NCBI GenBank assembly: GCA_003559215.1
Contig: PWMF01000070.1
Span: forward strand, 1-46,945
DNA from: Natrialbaceae archaeon
GTDB lineage: Archaea > Halobacteriota > Halobacteria > Halobacteriales > Natrialbaceae
Direction of reading: 5' to 3'
DNA: 46,945 nucleotides
The translations under genes and the position numbers were made by a program. Position 1 is the stretch's first letter, and each line of letters opens with the position of its first letter. This document shows, piece by piece, positions 25,608 through 34,094 of the stretch. The notes under the pieces were generated by a model. It was not told where the DNA came from. It made no database searches and saw nothing but the letters and a program-made list of their open reading frames with translations.

Positions 25608-27166
25608 AGAAACTCCACCCGCTCTCGATCGCGGTCCGATCGATCTCGCGCAGCGTCAACGTCGGGCTGTTGTTCTTCATCGCCGGCGTCTTCGCCTCCC
25701 CCGGCGGTGCCGGGGGAACGCTCGTCTCCGTCGGCGGGATGGTTCTGCTCGGGATCGTCGTCGCGGTCGTCTACGAAGTCGCCTACTACGAGCGCTTCCG
25801 GTACGAACTCACGGCGGACACGTTCGACGTCGCCTCCGGCGTCCTCGCGAGGCGCGACCGGGAGGTCCCACTGCGACGAATCCAGAACGTCGACGTCCGC
25901 CAGCCGGTTCTCAGCCGACTGTTCGGGCTCGCGGCCGTCCACATCGAGACCGCCGGCGGCGGTCAGACCGAGGTTTCCCTACAGTACGTCGAGGAGGAGG
26001 AAGCCCGGCGGCTCAGGCGCCAGCTCCGCCGCGGCGCGCAGGCCGAGGGTGACGAGGACGACGAGTCTGTGGCGTCGGAGGCTCGAGACGCGGACGACGA
26101 GGACGAAGAGGAACTCCTCTTCGAGATCCAGCCACGAGAGCTTGCGATCCTCAGCGTGTTCACGATCGACCCCGGAGCCAGCCTGCTGGGCGGGATTGCG
26201 CTGTCCTTTCTCAGCGGGTTCGACCCGACGACGCTGATCCCGGCGGATCTAGTCGATGGACTGCCCGGTGCGGAGGGCGGGCTCGTCGCCCTCGCGTGGC
26301 TCGTCGTCCTGTTCCTGCTCGCGGCCTGGGCCGTCAGCGCCGTCCTCACGTTCAACCGCTACTACGGGTTCCGGCTTACCCGCGTCGGCGACGAACTCTA
26401 CTACGAACGGGGGCTCGTCCAGCGCTACAGCGGGACGATCCCCCTCGAGAAGGTCCAGACGCTGACGATCACCGAACGCGTGCCGTTCCGGTGGTTCGGC
26501 TACGGCGCGCTGGCGGTCGAAACTGCCGGCTACGCGCCCGGCCAGGGCTCTCGAGGGACGGAGTCGGCGATCCCGCTCGCCGGCTACGACCGTGTCGTCG
26601 GCCTGGCCCGCTCGATCGAACCGTTCGGCGAGGTCGACCTCGAGGAGCCACCCAAGCGATCCCGGGAACGGTACGGCGTCCGATACCTGCTGGTCGTCGG
26701 GGCGCTCGTCGCTGGCGCCTACCTGGTCACGACGGTCACCGTCCTCGAGCGATGGTACCTCCCGGCCGTCCTGCTCGTTCTGGTTCCCGTCGCGGCCCAT
26801 CTGAAGTGGCGCAATCGGGGCCACCAGCTCGGCGATCGCTACTTCCTTGCTCGAACCGGCTTCTGGAGGCGAACGACGAAGGTCGTCCCCTACTACCGCG
26901 TTCAGGCCGTCGTTCACACTCAGTCGATCTTCCAGCGACGGCGTCGCCTGGCGAGCGTCACGGCCGACACTGCGTCCTCGGCGTCACTGTTGGGCCGCGC
27001 GGCGACCGCCTACGACGTCGACGCCGACAGTGGGCTCGAGATGCAACTCGAGATCGAGGAGCGGCTGCAGGAACGGCTTCGCGCGCGAAAGCGGGAGCGG
27101 ACGGTCGGGGAGTGGTTTCAACACGACCTCTCGAACGACGAACCAGCTGGTGACGATTCGGTGTAG
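25604..27166 (+). CDS. YdbT-like membrane protein with three PH domains (copy 2)
   Basis: 520 aa, aligned almost end to end with the gene at 21403. Shared segments include LTADTFDVASGVLARR, RRIQNVDVRQ, HIETAGGG, YYERGLVQRYSGTIP and VVPYYRVQAV. Domain A is at about 62-145, B at about 254-345, C at about 415-500. The linker after domain A is strongly acidic (DEDDE, DADDEDEEE), whereas copy 1 has a Pro/Arg/Asp-rich linker, so the two copies differ mainly in linker and loops. That suggests interaction with different partners. Coupled to the upstream YdbS-like gene. Confidence 0.92.
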   Translation: MKKLHPLSIAVRSISRSVNVGLLFFIAGVFASPGGAGGTLVSVGGMVLLGIVVAVVYEVAYYERFRYELTADTFDVASGVLARRDREVPLRRIQNVDVRQPVLSRLFGLAAVHIETAGGGQTEVSLQYVEEEEARRLRRQLRRGAQAEGDEDDESVASEARDADDEDEEELLFEIQPRELAILSVFTIDPGASLLGGIALSFLSGFDPTTLIPADLVDGLPGAEGGLVALAWLVVLFLLAAWAVSAVLTFNRYYGFRLTRVGDELYYERGLVQRYSGTIPLEKVQTLTITERVPFRWFGYGALAVETAGYAPGQGSRGTESAIPLAGYDRVVGLARSIEPFGEVDLEEPPKRSRERYGVRYLLVVGALVAGAYLVTTVTVLERWYLPAVLLVLVPVAAHLKWRNRGHQLGDRYFLARTGFWRRTTKVVPYYRVQAVVHTQSIFQRRRRLASVTADTASSASLLGRAATAYDVDADSGLEMQLEIEERLQERLRARKRERTVGEWFQHDLSNDEPAGDDSV

Positions 27167-27965
27167 CCCTCACCTGCCGTCCGCCGAACTCGAGCGCAAC
27201 GTTTCTGGGTACGAACCGAAAATCCGCCCCGATTGGATATATCGAAATAAGGTTTAGATGTTGGTCTTCCACCACCTGATACGCGAAAACATCGATGAGG
27301 CGGGCGTGATGTTGGAACTTCCGTCAGCGTAAGCCGTCGAGTCAGACGGGGTGACGAACGAATGGCGGCGAGACGTCTCGCTCGCTCCGAGCGGGAACGG
27401 CTTGAATCGAGCCTTGGGGACCGAACGGAAACGAGCGTGTGAACTGCGGTTCGTCCAGACGCCTCGAGGTCCCCACCCTGGTGCTATCACAGTTAGGGAA
27501 ACCATCGATTCGTCTCTCGCCGCGCGCTGTTACTCCCGTCGTCCCACCTCGGAACCAACACCGCTACTCGGCCGAAGTTCGGACCGCCTTCGCAATGCAG
27601 CCGTCCCGTAACCCGGACTCTGGTGATCTCACGCGGCTACTACGGAGTCGTTACCGGGAACCTACAACTCGAAACTCGTCGGGTGTACGCTGTCACAAAA
27701 AACGATCGAACGGGAGAGATATCGCCGTTTTCACCCCTCTTCGGTCTATAGTAACGACTGAAACTGTTTGCAGACTGATCGCGCAGCCGGCGTACGGTCG
27801 GGTGCCCACTGATTTCAGTGGCTACTATCGTTCCCTCGAGAGAGGAGAGGCGATCACTACCACTCGCATCCGTACGAAGTCGAAACGAAACTCGTTCGAT
27901 GTCACAGCGGTGAGTGCAGGAGTCTCGGCTATAGCCGTCCGCAGAACGCTACACGCTCTGCTGTT

Positions 27966-28011
27966 GAGGGGAATCGAAGATTCACCGACCCTCGGAGAGC
28001 GGAACTCTCCG
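27966..28011 (+). ncRNA. Adjoining perfect hairpins, candidate structured RNA
   Basis: Hairpin one: GAGGG-GAATC-GAA-GATTC-ACCGA-CCCTC at 27966-27993, a 10-bp stem with a five-base bulge. Hairpin two: CGGAGAG-CGGAA-CTCTCCG at 27993-28011, a 7-bp stem with a five-base loop. They share one base at the junction. No similarity to SRP, RNase P or other known RNA was recognised. Whether it is transcribed is unknown. Confidence 0.35.
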
Positions 28012-28028
28012 GACGGCTGTACGAGACC

Positions 28029-28092
28029 GGAGGTCCCCCTGAAAAAGCGCGGAATCGGTAGTCGAGTGTGGTTGCCACCGGAGGGGACCTCC
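28029..28092 (+). repeat. Ten-base inverted repeat with structured loop
   Basis: GGAGGTCCCC (28029-28038) pairs perfectly with GGGGACCTCC (28083-28092). The 44-base interval contains GTGG-TTG-CCAC, a small inner hairpin. It follows directly after the two hairpins at 27966-28011, so together they could fold as one multi-stem RNA of about 125 nt. Confidence 0.5.
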
Positions 28093-28570
28093 TACGGACC
28101 TGGAAGTAGTTACGGTGGGACGGACTGTCTATCGCCCTGAAGTCGAGGATGGTGAACGCACCACTCCGAGCTCCGCGCTGGTGGCTTCTGAGAAGACCTC
28201 GATTCGAATGCCGGGGACGAGAACTTTCGTATGGGGGCGCGAAGTCCGGGAGTTCGCTACCAAGCCCGCGAACTCACTCGCGAGGAGTTGACGGAATACA
28301 CCCCGACCCGAGATCCGACGGACCCGAGCGTTCTTCCGCGAAACGGAAAGTTAGTGGATGAGACCGCTCCCAAGCATTCAACGGCACGTCGAATAGACGG
28401 TCAAACGAGCGTCTGCACGAAATCGCTTATCGACCGTTTCGAGCAGTACGCACCGCCCGATCAGCGCCCAAAACCGCTCTTCGTTCCCAGGGCGATGATC
28501 TTCTGACCGACCGTGGAACGTACGAAACGGATGGCTCGGCCACCTTCAACCCGTCGACGGTGGCTGAGGG

Positions 28571-28607
28571 CCCCTCGTATCGCGCTAGAGAGTAAAACGA
28601 CGAGGGG
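28571..28607 (+). repeat. Inverted repeat, terminator-like
   Basis: CCCCTCGT (28571-28578) pairs with ACGAGGGG (28600-28607); adjoining bases can add one GC pair and two GU pairs. The loop is 21-22 bases and AT-containing. No gene ends here, so it is either a remnant or part of an unrecognised transcript. Confidence 0.45.
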
Positions 28608-29070
28608 TCTCTCGTCCGACGATCAGGGAACCGGAAGCGATTCGGTATCGAGACTCCGTACGTAGGAGTCTGTGGACCTTTTATCGGGACGGCTAGTCCA
28701 GTAGAAGGCGTCGAGTTCCTTTCGAGCGTCGTCGTTCGTGGGCCCCTCGACCACTTTCGGACGGTAACCCAGTGGCTCGTTGGCGAGCTCGAGTGTTCGA
28801 CCTGCTTCGCGGCGCTGAGAAACGAGGTTCGACTACCGAACAGTTGCGTAGCTGACCGACGCTCAGCTGTTCGCGTCTTCGCCGCACGCCGTTGATCGAA
28901 GCGACTACCTTCCGCAGAAGTATCGCGATTCGGTCGCCTCTTCTTCGAGGCCCAGCTATATCTTGAGCTTTAGACCCATTGATCAGTGAACCATATCCGG
29001 AACTACGGATCTATTACCATCTAAATGCGAACTCGTGACCAATATACTGTCCTATATCTAAGTCATGGAA

Positions 29071-29094
29071 TCGAGATAAGAATCGTTATCTCGA
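29071..29094. promoter_or_regulatory. Perfect 9-bp inverted repeat upstream of the recombinase module
   Basis: TCGAGATAA-GAATCG-TTATCTCGA: nine-base arms around a six-base centre, inside an AT-rich stretch 43 bp before the ATG at 29137. The geometry (two inverted arms around a 6-bp core) resembles a Xer/dif-like or att core recombination site, but it also fits an operator for the RHH-type gene downstream. Confidence 0.5.
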
Positions 29095-29136
29095 AGTGCA
29101 ACAAGATTGAAGGTCCGGGCGTTTGAGTAGTCGTGT

Positions 29137-29526
29137 ATGGCTGACTCGATGGATACGTCCAAGTCGTCTGTCAGGACATACGTTCCTACCTACCAGAAAG
29201 AAGAGTGGCAGTCCCACGCTGATGACCTCGGAATGAGCCAGAGCGAGTTTCTCCGAACGATGGTCCAGGCCGGACGGCGAGGCTTCCAGGGTGAGCGCGA
29301 GGAACCCGGTTCTCGGGACGCAGACCCCAGGGGTAACGCCCTCGAAACACGTCTCCTCGAGTTACTGTCATCCGACACGTACACGTGGGACGAACTCCTC
29401 GAGGCGGTCAGCGACGACATCGAGTCCCGCCTCGACGACACGCTCGAGGACCTCCAGGCCGAGAACCGGGTTCGGTACAGCGGGCGCCACGGCGGGTACA
29501 CGATCGTGGGTGACGATGGCGAGTAG
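29137..29526 (+). CDS. DUF5805-type ribbon-helix-helix-like protein
   Basis: 129 aa. The N-terminal half (VRTYVPTYQKEEWQSHADDLGMSQSEFLRTMVQAGRRGF) has the strand-helix-helix pattern of a ribbon-helix-helix DNA-binding protein. The C-terminal half (LLELLSSDTYTWDELLEAVSDDIESRLDDTLEDLQAENRVRYSGRHGGYTIV) looks like a winged helix. In haloarchaea this family is typically encoded directly before a tyrosine recombinase, as here: its end overlaps the recombinase start by 11 bp. A role in controlling or assisting that recombinase is the natural inference. Confidence 0.85.
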   Translation: MADSMDTSKSSVRTYVPTYQKEEWQSHADDLGMSQSEFLRTMVQAGRRGFQGEREEPGSRDADPRGNALETRLLELLSSDTYTWDELLEAVSDDIESRLDDTLEDLQAENRVRYSGRHGGYTIVGDDGE

Positions 29527-30553
29527 CGCCGACACCCCGGATGCGATCGAGGACCCGATCGCGTACTTCCTGGACGACCAGCGCTACCACGGCAAGAGCG
29601 AGCGCACGCTGGAGGCCTACCAGCGAGTGCTTCGCCAGTTCGAGACGTTCGTCCGCGAGCGCTTCGACGTCGAGGCGGTGTCGGCGGTCGGTCGGCGCGA
29701 GTGTATGGCCTGGGTTCACTCGCTTCGCGAGCGCTTCGAGTCGAGCACGATCGCGACCTACGCCTCTTATCTCAACCGTTTCTACGAGTACATGAATCGG
29801 GTCGGCGCGTTCGAGGCGAATCCGATGGTGCTCGTGATGGAGGAGCTGTCCGAATCGATCGACACGAACCCGACCCGGCGGGATATCTCCGTCCCGGAGA
29901 TGCGCGAGTTCGTCGGCTCGATCGCCCATCCCCTCGAGCGTGCGGTCGTCGTCACCCTGCTGAAGACGGGGATGCGGGTTGGCGAACTCTGTAACCTCGA
30001 TCTACGGGACTGTCACCTCGCGGTTCCGGAGCTCGATCTCGAGTGGACGCCGCGGGTGGAACTCGAGCGACGCTCGGCGTCGTTGTTCGTCGACTCCGAA
30101 CCGGCTCGCGGGCGGACGGTCAACGGCGAGGAGCGAACGGCCTCGAACAAACGAAAGCGGGAGACGGTAATTCCCGTCGACGACGAACTTCGCCGAGCGC
30201 TGCTCGAGTGGCTGGCGATCCGGCCGGACCCACTGTCGCCGGCGGATCCGCTCTTTCTCGACACTCGAGACAGCTGGGGCGAGCGACTCGAGCCCGCCGA
30301 CGTCCGGTACGTCGTCGAGAAACACGCCCGGGAGCGGGGCTGGTACCGAACTGGCGGTGGGGCGACCGAGAACGTGACGCCTCACTACTTCCGGCACTTC
30401 TTCACGACTCATCTGCGGGATCGGACCGGGGATCGAGGGATCGTCAAGTACCTCCGCGGGGACGTCGCAAGCGACGTGATCGACACTTACACCCACAACT
30501 GGGGCGATCAGGTCCGGACGGTCTACGAGCGGAATATCTATTCACTGTGCTGA
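29516..30553 (+). CDS. Tyrosine recombinase/integrase (XerC/D-like)
   Basis: 345 aa. An N-terminal core-binding (SAM-like) domain (about 12-110: RTLEAYQRVLRQFETFV and SSTIATYASYLNRFYEYMNR) leads to the catalytic domain. Active-site residues visible are Arg154 (TGMRVGEL), His290 and Arg293 (HYFRHFFTTHL) and Tyr325 (DTYTHNW). The third conserved His/Trp of the LGH box is Asp316 in YLRGDVASDVIDTY. Lysine candidates are 212 and 214 in a basic insert. Start ATG at 29516 overlaps the upstream gene. Complete and probably active; it may be a chromosomal Xer-type enzyme rather than a phage integrase, since no phage genes are near. Confidence 0.92.
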   Translation: MASSADTPDAIEDPIAYFLDDQRYHGKSERTLEAYQRVLRQFETFVRERFDVEAVSAVGRRECMAWVHSLRERFESSTIATYASYLNRFYEYMNRVGAFEANPMVLVMEELSESIDTNPTRRDISVPEMREFVGSIAHPLERAVVVTLLKTGMRVGELCNLDLRDCHLAVPELDLEWTPRVELERRSASLFVDSEPARGRTVNGEERTASNKRKRETVIPVDDELRRALLEWLAIRPDPLSPADPLFLDTRDSWGERLEPADVRYVVEKHARERGWYRTGGGATENVTPHYFRHFFTTHLRDRTGDRGIVKYLRGDVASDVIDTYTHNWGDQVRTVYERNIYSLC

Positions 30554-31248
30554 GCGTCCGGCGGCCGAACTCCTGGTCGAATCCGGGTCGACGCTCGAGC
30601 GAGGGGGTTGGGGAACTGCGGTAGACGCATCGAGGGAGGTGGCCGACGATCGATCTCACCGGAGTACACACTCCTCACCGCCATCTCGCTCCAGTTGCCG
30701 ACGAATTCCACGGAACCGAGATAGCAGGCGTGCCCTGGCGAGGGCCGTCGGGTTGTCATTGGACCGCCACTGCGATCGGTCCGATCTACGGCTTCGACGG
30801 GGATCGGAGAACCGTCGGACCAACGGGAACCGAAACGGCTCCCGCCGGTGGACTCCAGACCGACGCGTCGTGGTCGAGGACGGTCTCGGCCTTACGCCCG
30901 CGGTGGTGGGGGGTCGGAGGGTCGTCTCCCGTTGAGCTGGTGGTGCGTTAGGGCGCGGTCGATAACGACGGTCGACGGGGTGCTGTCACCTCGGGGATCG
31001 TCGGCCGGGAACTCGAGGGCTCGAGAGACATCCGTCACGTCGAACTCCGTGGGGCGACGTTCGTTTCCAATCGCGACCGTGACAACTCTCGATGGAGCAG
31101 TTTCTCGGAATTCGAACGACCGTCCTCGGACAGGTAAACCTCATATCGGTATACAAAATTCCGGAATCGGTTTCAGTAGTCGAGGTTGGAAGTTCGGCCA
31201 GAGCAGACGCTCTCGGGCCGAGTGTCTATCGGTTCGAGAACGAGAGAG
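30554..31248. other. Gene-free stretch of about 700 bp after the recombinase
   Basis: Lies between two convergent genes. The frames present are short and Arg/Ser-rich, not haloarchaeal in composition. An AT-richer segment at about 31139-31175 contains the palindrome ATTCCGGAAT. No tRNA or repeat was recognised. Confidence 0.55.
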
Positions 31249-32160
31249 TTAGTTCGGGACCGCGAGTTCGGTCTCGGCGGCGCCGTTCGCGAGCGCCGAC
31301 CGCACCGTGGCGACGGCGTCGGTCACTTCCGAGCCGTTCTCGAGCAACACCGTCTCACTGGGGAACAGCTGCTCGCCGAGCACGAGGCCGTGCTCGCGGG
31401 CGGTGGAGCCGGTGACCGTCAGGTAGACCCCCAGTCCCGCGTCGGCGATCGCGGCTTCCTCCTCGCGGCCCTCCGTGGGGTAGCGAAAGTCGACGCCGTC
31501 GAGGGTCCTCGTTCCCAGCACGGCCTGAACCAGTCGTTCGTACCGGGGCTCGATACAGAGCGGTCCCTCGTAGCCCTCGAGGAAGTCGCGGTCGATCGCC
31601 GCCTGCTGGGGCGCCGTCTCCGGGGTCGCCATCAGCGTGTGGTAGACAGTGTCACCAAGTCCCGTGACGACCCGGACGTCGGTGTCGACGGGATTGATCC
31701 GGGCGTTGACGTCGGCGATCCGGTTCAACGGTTCGGGGCGGAGTTCGACGACCTCCTCGAGCACGAGATCGGCGCTGTCGAACCCGAGCGCGAACTCGTG
31801 GGTTCGCAGCGCGCGGAACGGCTCCTCGCGGCCGACGAGCTGGATTTCGGTGCCGCTCCCGTCCTCGAGCGGGATCGTGACGCTGTCGAAGACGATCCGA
31901 CGGGGTTTCCCGGCCCGGTCGTCCCGCAACAGCGTGTACTCGGGTTGGGTCGGGTCGTCGACGGCGCTGTAGGTGGCGAGACGATGGTAGACGTCCGCCT
32001 CGGCGTCGAGGCGTCCCTTGGTGAGGGCCTTTTCGTGGCGGAGCGTCGAGGTGACGTCGTCCGCGAGGGCCGGCACGTCGAGGCGCGTTGCGATGCGATC
32101 GAGCACGCACTCGAGCGGGCGACCCTTTCGCGGAACGGCAATCGGAATCGTCTCGCCCAT
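31249..32160 (-). CDS. Conserved haloarchaeal protein, possibly HisG-like
   Basis: 303 aa, acidic and soluble. The start IPIAVPRKGRPLECVLDRI resembles the nucleotide-binding opening of ATP phosphoribosyltransferase (HisG: IAVPNKGRL). Later segments (FALGFDSADLVLEEVVELRP; then AAIADAGLGVYLTVTGSTAREHGLVLGEQLFPSETVLL) follow the HisG pattern of a two-lobed periplasmic-binding fold ending in DTGRTLRENGL-like residues. It is clearly divergent from true HisG, so histidine synthesis should not be assumed. The ATG at 32160 is preferred; the frame upstream of it is antisense to the MBL gene. The next gene on this strand ends 53 bp upstream. Confidence 0.6.
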   Translation of the reverse strand: MGETIPIAVPRKGRPLECVLDRIATRLDVPALADDVTSTLRHEKALTKGRLDAEADVYHRLATYSAVDDPTQPEYTLLRDDRAGKPRRIVFDSVTIPLEDGSGTEIQLVGREEPFRALRTHEFALGFDSADLVLEEVVELRPEPLNRIADVNARINPVDTDVRVVTGLGDTVYHTLMATPETAPQQAAIDRDFLEGYEGPLCIEPRYERLVQAVLGTRTLDGVDFRYPTEGREEEAAIADAGLGVYLTVTGSTAREHGLVLGEQLFPSETVLLENGSEVTDAVATVRSALANGAAETELAVPN

Positions 32161-32213
32161 CGACCGGTTCTCGGCCGTCGAGCGATAAACGCGTTGCGTT
32201 TCGGGAAGGTATG

Positions 32214-33047
32214 CTAGAGATCCACGCGGTCGCCGATCTCGACGAGCTCGAGCCGGTTCGGATAGTCGAAGCTCTTGGCGTGGTGGTGGAGCACCTTCGG
32301 ATCGGACGTGAGCCCGCGCCACATGTCCCAGTGGCTGGGCAACAGCGCCTCGAGCTCGAGATCGGCGGCGGCCTCGACGATCTGGTTCTCGTCGTTGTAC
32401 CACCGCGTTCGCTTCGGCTCGCGGGTCTCCTTGTCGGGGATCCGGCCGACGGTGCCGAACGCGAGCGCACCGAGGTCGATGTCGTACTCCGAGCCGATCC
32501 GCCCGAACTCGTCGGACGGCTTCGTGTCGCCGCCGTGGAAGAAGGTACCGGCCTCGTGTTCGACGACGTAGCTGACGGGGTGGGTCGCGTCGGGATCGTT
32601 GGCGTCCTCAACGTGAACCGTGAACTCGCCGATTTCGATCGTCTCTCCCTCCGCCACCTCGACGAACTGGTCGTCCGTAACGTCGTACTCCTCGGTCCAC
32701 GACTCGTCCTCCCGGGCGACCGCCAGGCTGTCGTCGGGCGCGTAGAACGCCGCGCCCGTGTTCGCGAGGATCGGCGCCTGGCTTGGACCGTGGACGTGGT
32801 CGGTGTGTTCGTGGGTCGCGAGGACGGCGTCGGCCTCGCCGATGTCCTCGGGGTCGAACGGAACCGGGATCATCCGCACCGTTCGAGGCGGATCGCCCAG
32901 CCCGATGTATGGGTCGATGAAGATCGTCGTTCCGTCGCTGCCCTTGAGTACGAACCCGTTACAGCCGAGGTACCAGACGGCGACGCCGTCGGGTGCGGTG
33001 TCCTCGATCTCGCGGACGAGCCAGTCGTTCCAGTCACTCGTTGTCAT
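32214..33047 (-). CDS. MBL-fold metal-dependent hydrolase (UlaG-like)
   Basis: 277 aa. The metallo-beta-lactamase motif is THEHTDHVHG (H-x-H-x-D-H), with further metal ligands in FFHGGDTKPS and LLPSHWDMWRG. The N-terminus (VAVWYLGCNGFVLKGSDGTTIFIDPYIGLGD) and long insert place it near the L-ascorbate-6-phosphate lactonase UlaG group within the superfamily. Substrate unknown. Complete; start ATG at 33047. It may share a transcript with the HisG-like gene downstream. Confidence 0.9.
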   Translation of the reverse strand: MTTSDWNDWLVREIEDTAPDGVAVWYLGCNGFVLKGSDGTTIFIDPYIGLGDPPRTVRMIPVPFDPEDIGEADAVLATHEHTDHVHGPSQAPILANTGAAFYAPDDSLAVAREDESWTEEYDVTDDQFVEVAEGETIEIGEFTVHVEDANDPDATHPVSYVVEHEAGTFFHGGDTKPSDEFGRIGSEYDIDLGALAFGTVGRIPDKETREPKRTRWYNDENQIVEAAADLELEALLPSHWDMWRGLTSDPKVLHHHAKSFDYPNRLELVEIGDRVDL

Positions 33048-33220
33048 ACTCGAGGATGTGCGAACCGGCTGGGTAAGTGTTGTGTCTCCCGGCTCGGTGC
33101 CGATCGACGGGGCGCTCGAGTGACCGACCGACGATTGGTTTATCGTCGGTTCATTATTAGTTACGGACCTTCTATTGCCGGGTGAATCTTGATGCGGTGT
33201 CCCGTTGGTATGGTGCCCGT

Positions 33221-34018
33221 ATGTCGAACGACTCGATCCTCCCGACCGGACAGCGACGCGACGTACTCCAGACCGTCGGCGGGCTCGCCGGGTTCGCGCT
33301 CATCGGCTCGACGTCGGCGGCCGGTACCGGCGACGACGGTGACGTAGAGGGGTACGGCGCGACCGAGAACGGCCGGTACGCACTTCCCGAACTCCCCTAC
33401 GAGTACGACGCCCTCGAGCCCCACATCGACGAACGGATCATGGAGCTCCACCATAGCGTTCACCACCAGGGGTACGTCGACGGCGCCAACGCCGCCCTCG
33501 ATACGTTCGAGGAGATGCGCTCGGAGAGCGACTACGAGGACGTCAAGGCCGCAAAGCGGGACTTCTCGTTTAACTTCTCGGGGCACATCAACCACACCAT
33601 CTTCTGGCAGAACATGAGTCCCGACGGCGGTGGCGAACCGGACGGCGAACTCGGGGCCGCGATCGACGACCAGTTCGGCTCCTTCGAGGCGTTCCGCGAG
33701 GAGTTCACCGCCGCGGCCGAGAACGTCGAGAGTAACGGCTGGGCGATGTTGTTCTACGAACCGGTCGCCGACCTGCTGGTGATCGGTCAGGTCGAGTCCC
33801 AGAACGGACTCGCCCACCAGGGCGCGATCCCGATCCTGACGCTCGACGTCTGGGAACACGCCTACTACCTCCAGTACGAGAACGAGCGCGGGAGCTACGT
33901 CGAGGAGTGGTGGAACGTCGTCGACTGGGACGACGTCTGTCGGCGCTACGAGTTCCTGACCCAGACGGGGGCCGACGAGGTCGCCGACGGGACGGACGAC
34001 GAGTCGACGAAGGAGTGA
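33221..34018 (+). CDS. sod: Superoxide dismutase (Mn/Fe) with twin-arginine signal
   Basis: 265 aa, about 60 longer than cytoplasmic haloarchaeal Sod. The extra N-terminus (GQRRDVLQTVGGLAGFALIGSTSAAG) is a Tat-type signal without a lipobox, followed by a short linker; the mature enzyme starts near ALPELPYEYDALEPH. Metal ligands are His77 (LHHSVHH), His125 (NHTIFW), Asp209 and His213 (LDVWEHAYY). It probably detoxifies superoxide outside the membrane. The ATG at 33221 was chosen because the signal needs the RR pair near the N-terminus. The C-terminal tail is acidic. The gene stands alone. Confidence 0.92.
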   Translation: MSNDSILPTGQRRDVLQTVGGLAGFALIGSTSAAGTGDDGDVEGYGATENGRYALPELPYEYDALEPHIDERIMELHHSVHHQGYVDGANAALDTFEEMRSESDYEDVKAAKRDFSFNFSGHINHTIFWQNMSPDGGGEPDGELGAAIDDQFGSFEAFREEFTAAAENVESNGWAMLFYEPVADLLVIGQVESQNGLAHQGAIPILTLDVWEHAYYLQYENERGSYVEEWWNVVDWDDVCRRYEFLTQTGADEVADGTDDESTKE

Positions 34019-34094
34019 CCGGCGTCGGATCTCTCGGCTGAACAGCGTACGGCGCTCGAGCTGGAGTTCGATCGGGATCGATCCCCGAAGCCGG

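Larger units (their letters stand above)
27167..29136. other. Gene-poor island of about 2 kb
   Basis: No open frame here has the acidic composition or motifs of a haloarchaeal protein; the longest plus-strand frame (27439-28140) is rich in Arg, Ser, Thr and Pro and matches nothing I recognise. The base composition is visibly less GC-rich than the flanks. The region does contain several strong inverted repeats (27966-28011, 28029-28092, 28571-28607) and ends in an AT-rich segment before the recombinase module. It may be a decayed mobile element, a noncoding RNA locus, or both. Confidence 0.6.

Noticed and set aside
27258..27332. A 24-codon leaderless micro-ORF behind a TATA-like GATATAT
   Set aside because: Spacing is suggestive but there is no conserved motif, and one short frame is expected by chance.
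27439..28140. A 233-residue protein in the island
   Set aside because: Ser/Arg/Thr-rich with no acidic bias, no recognisable domain, and it overlaps strong hairpins; more likely noncoding.
30570..30600. A tRNA T-arm-like GGTCGAATCC after the recombinase, as an att site
   Set aside because: One base of the T-loop consensus is missing and no acceptor or anticodon stem could be drawn around it.
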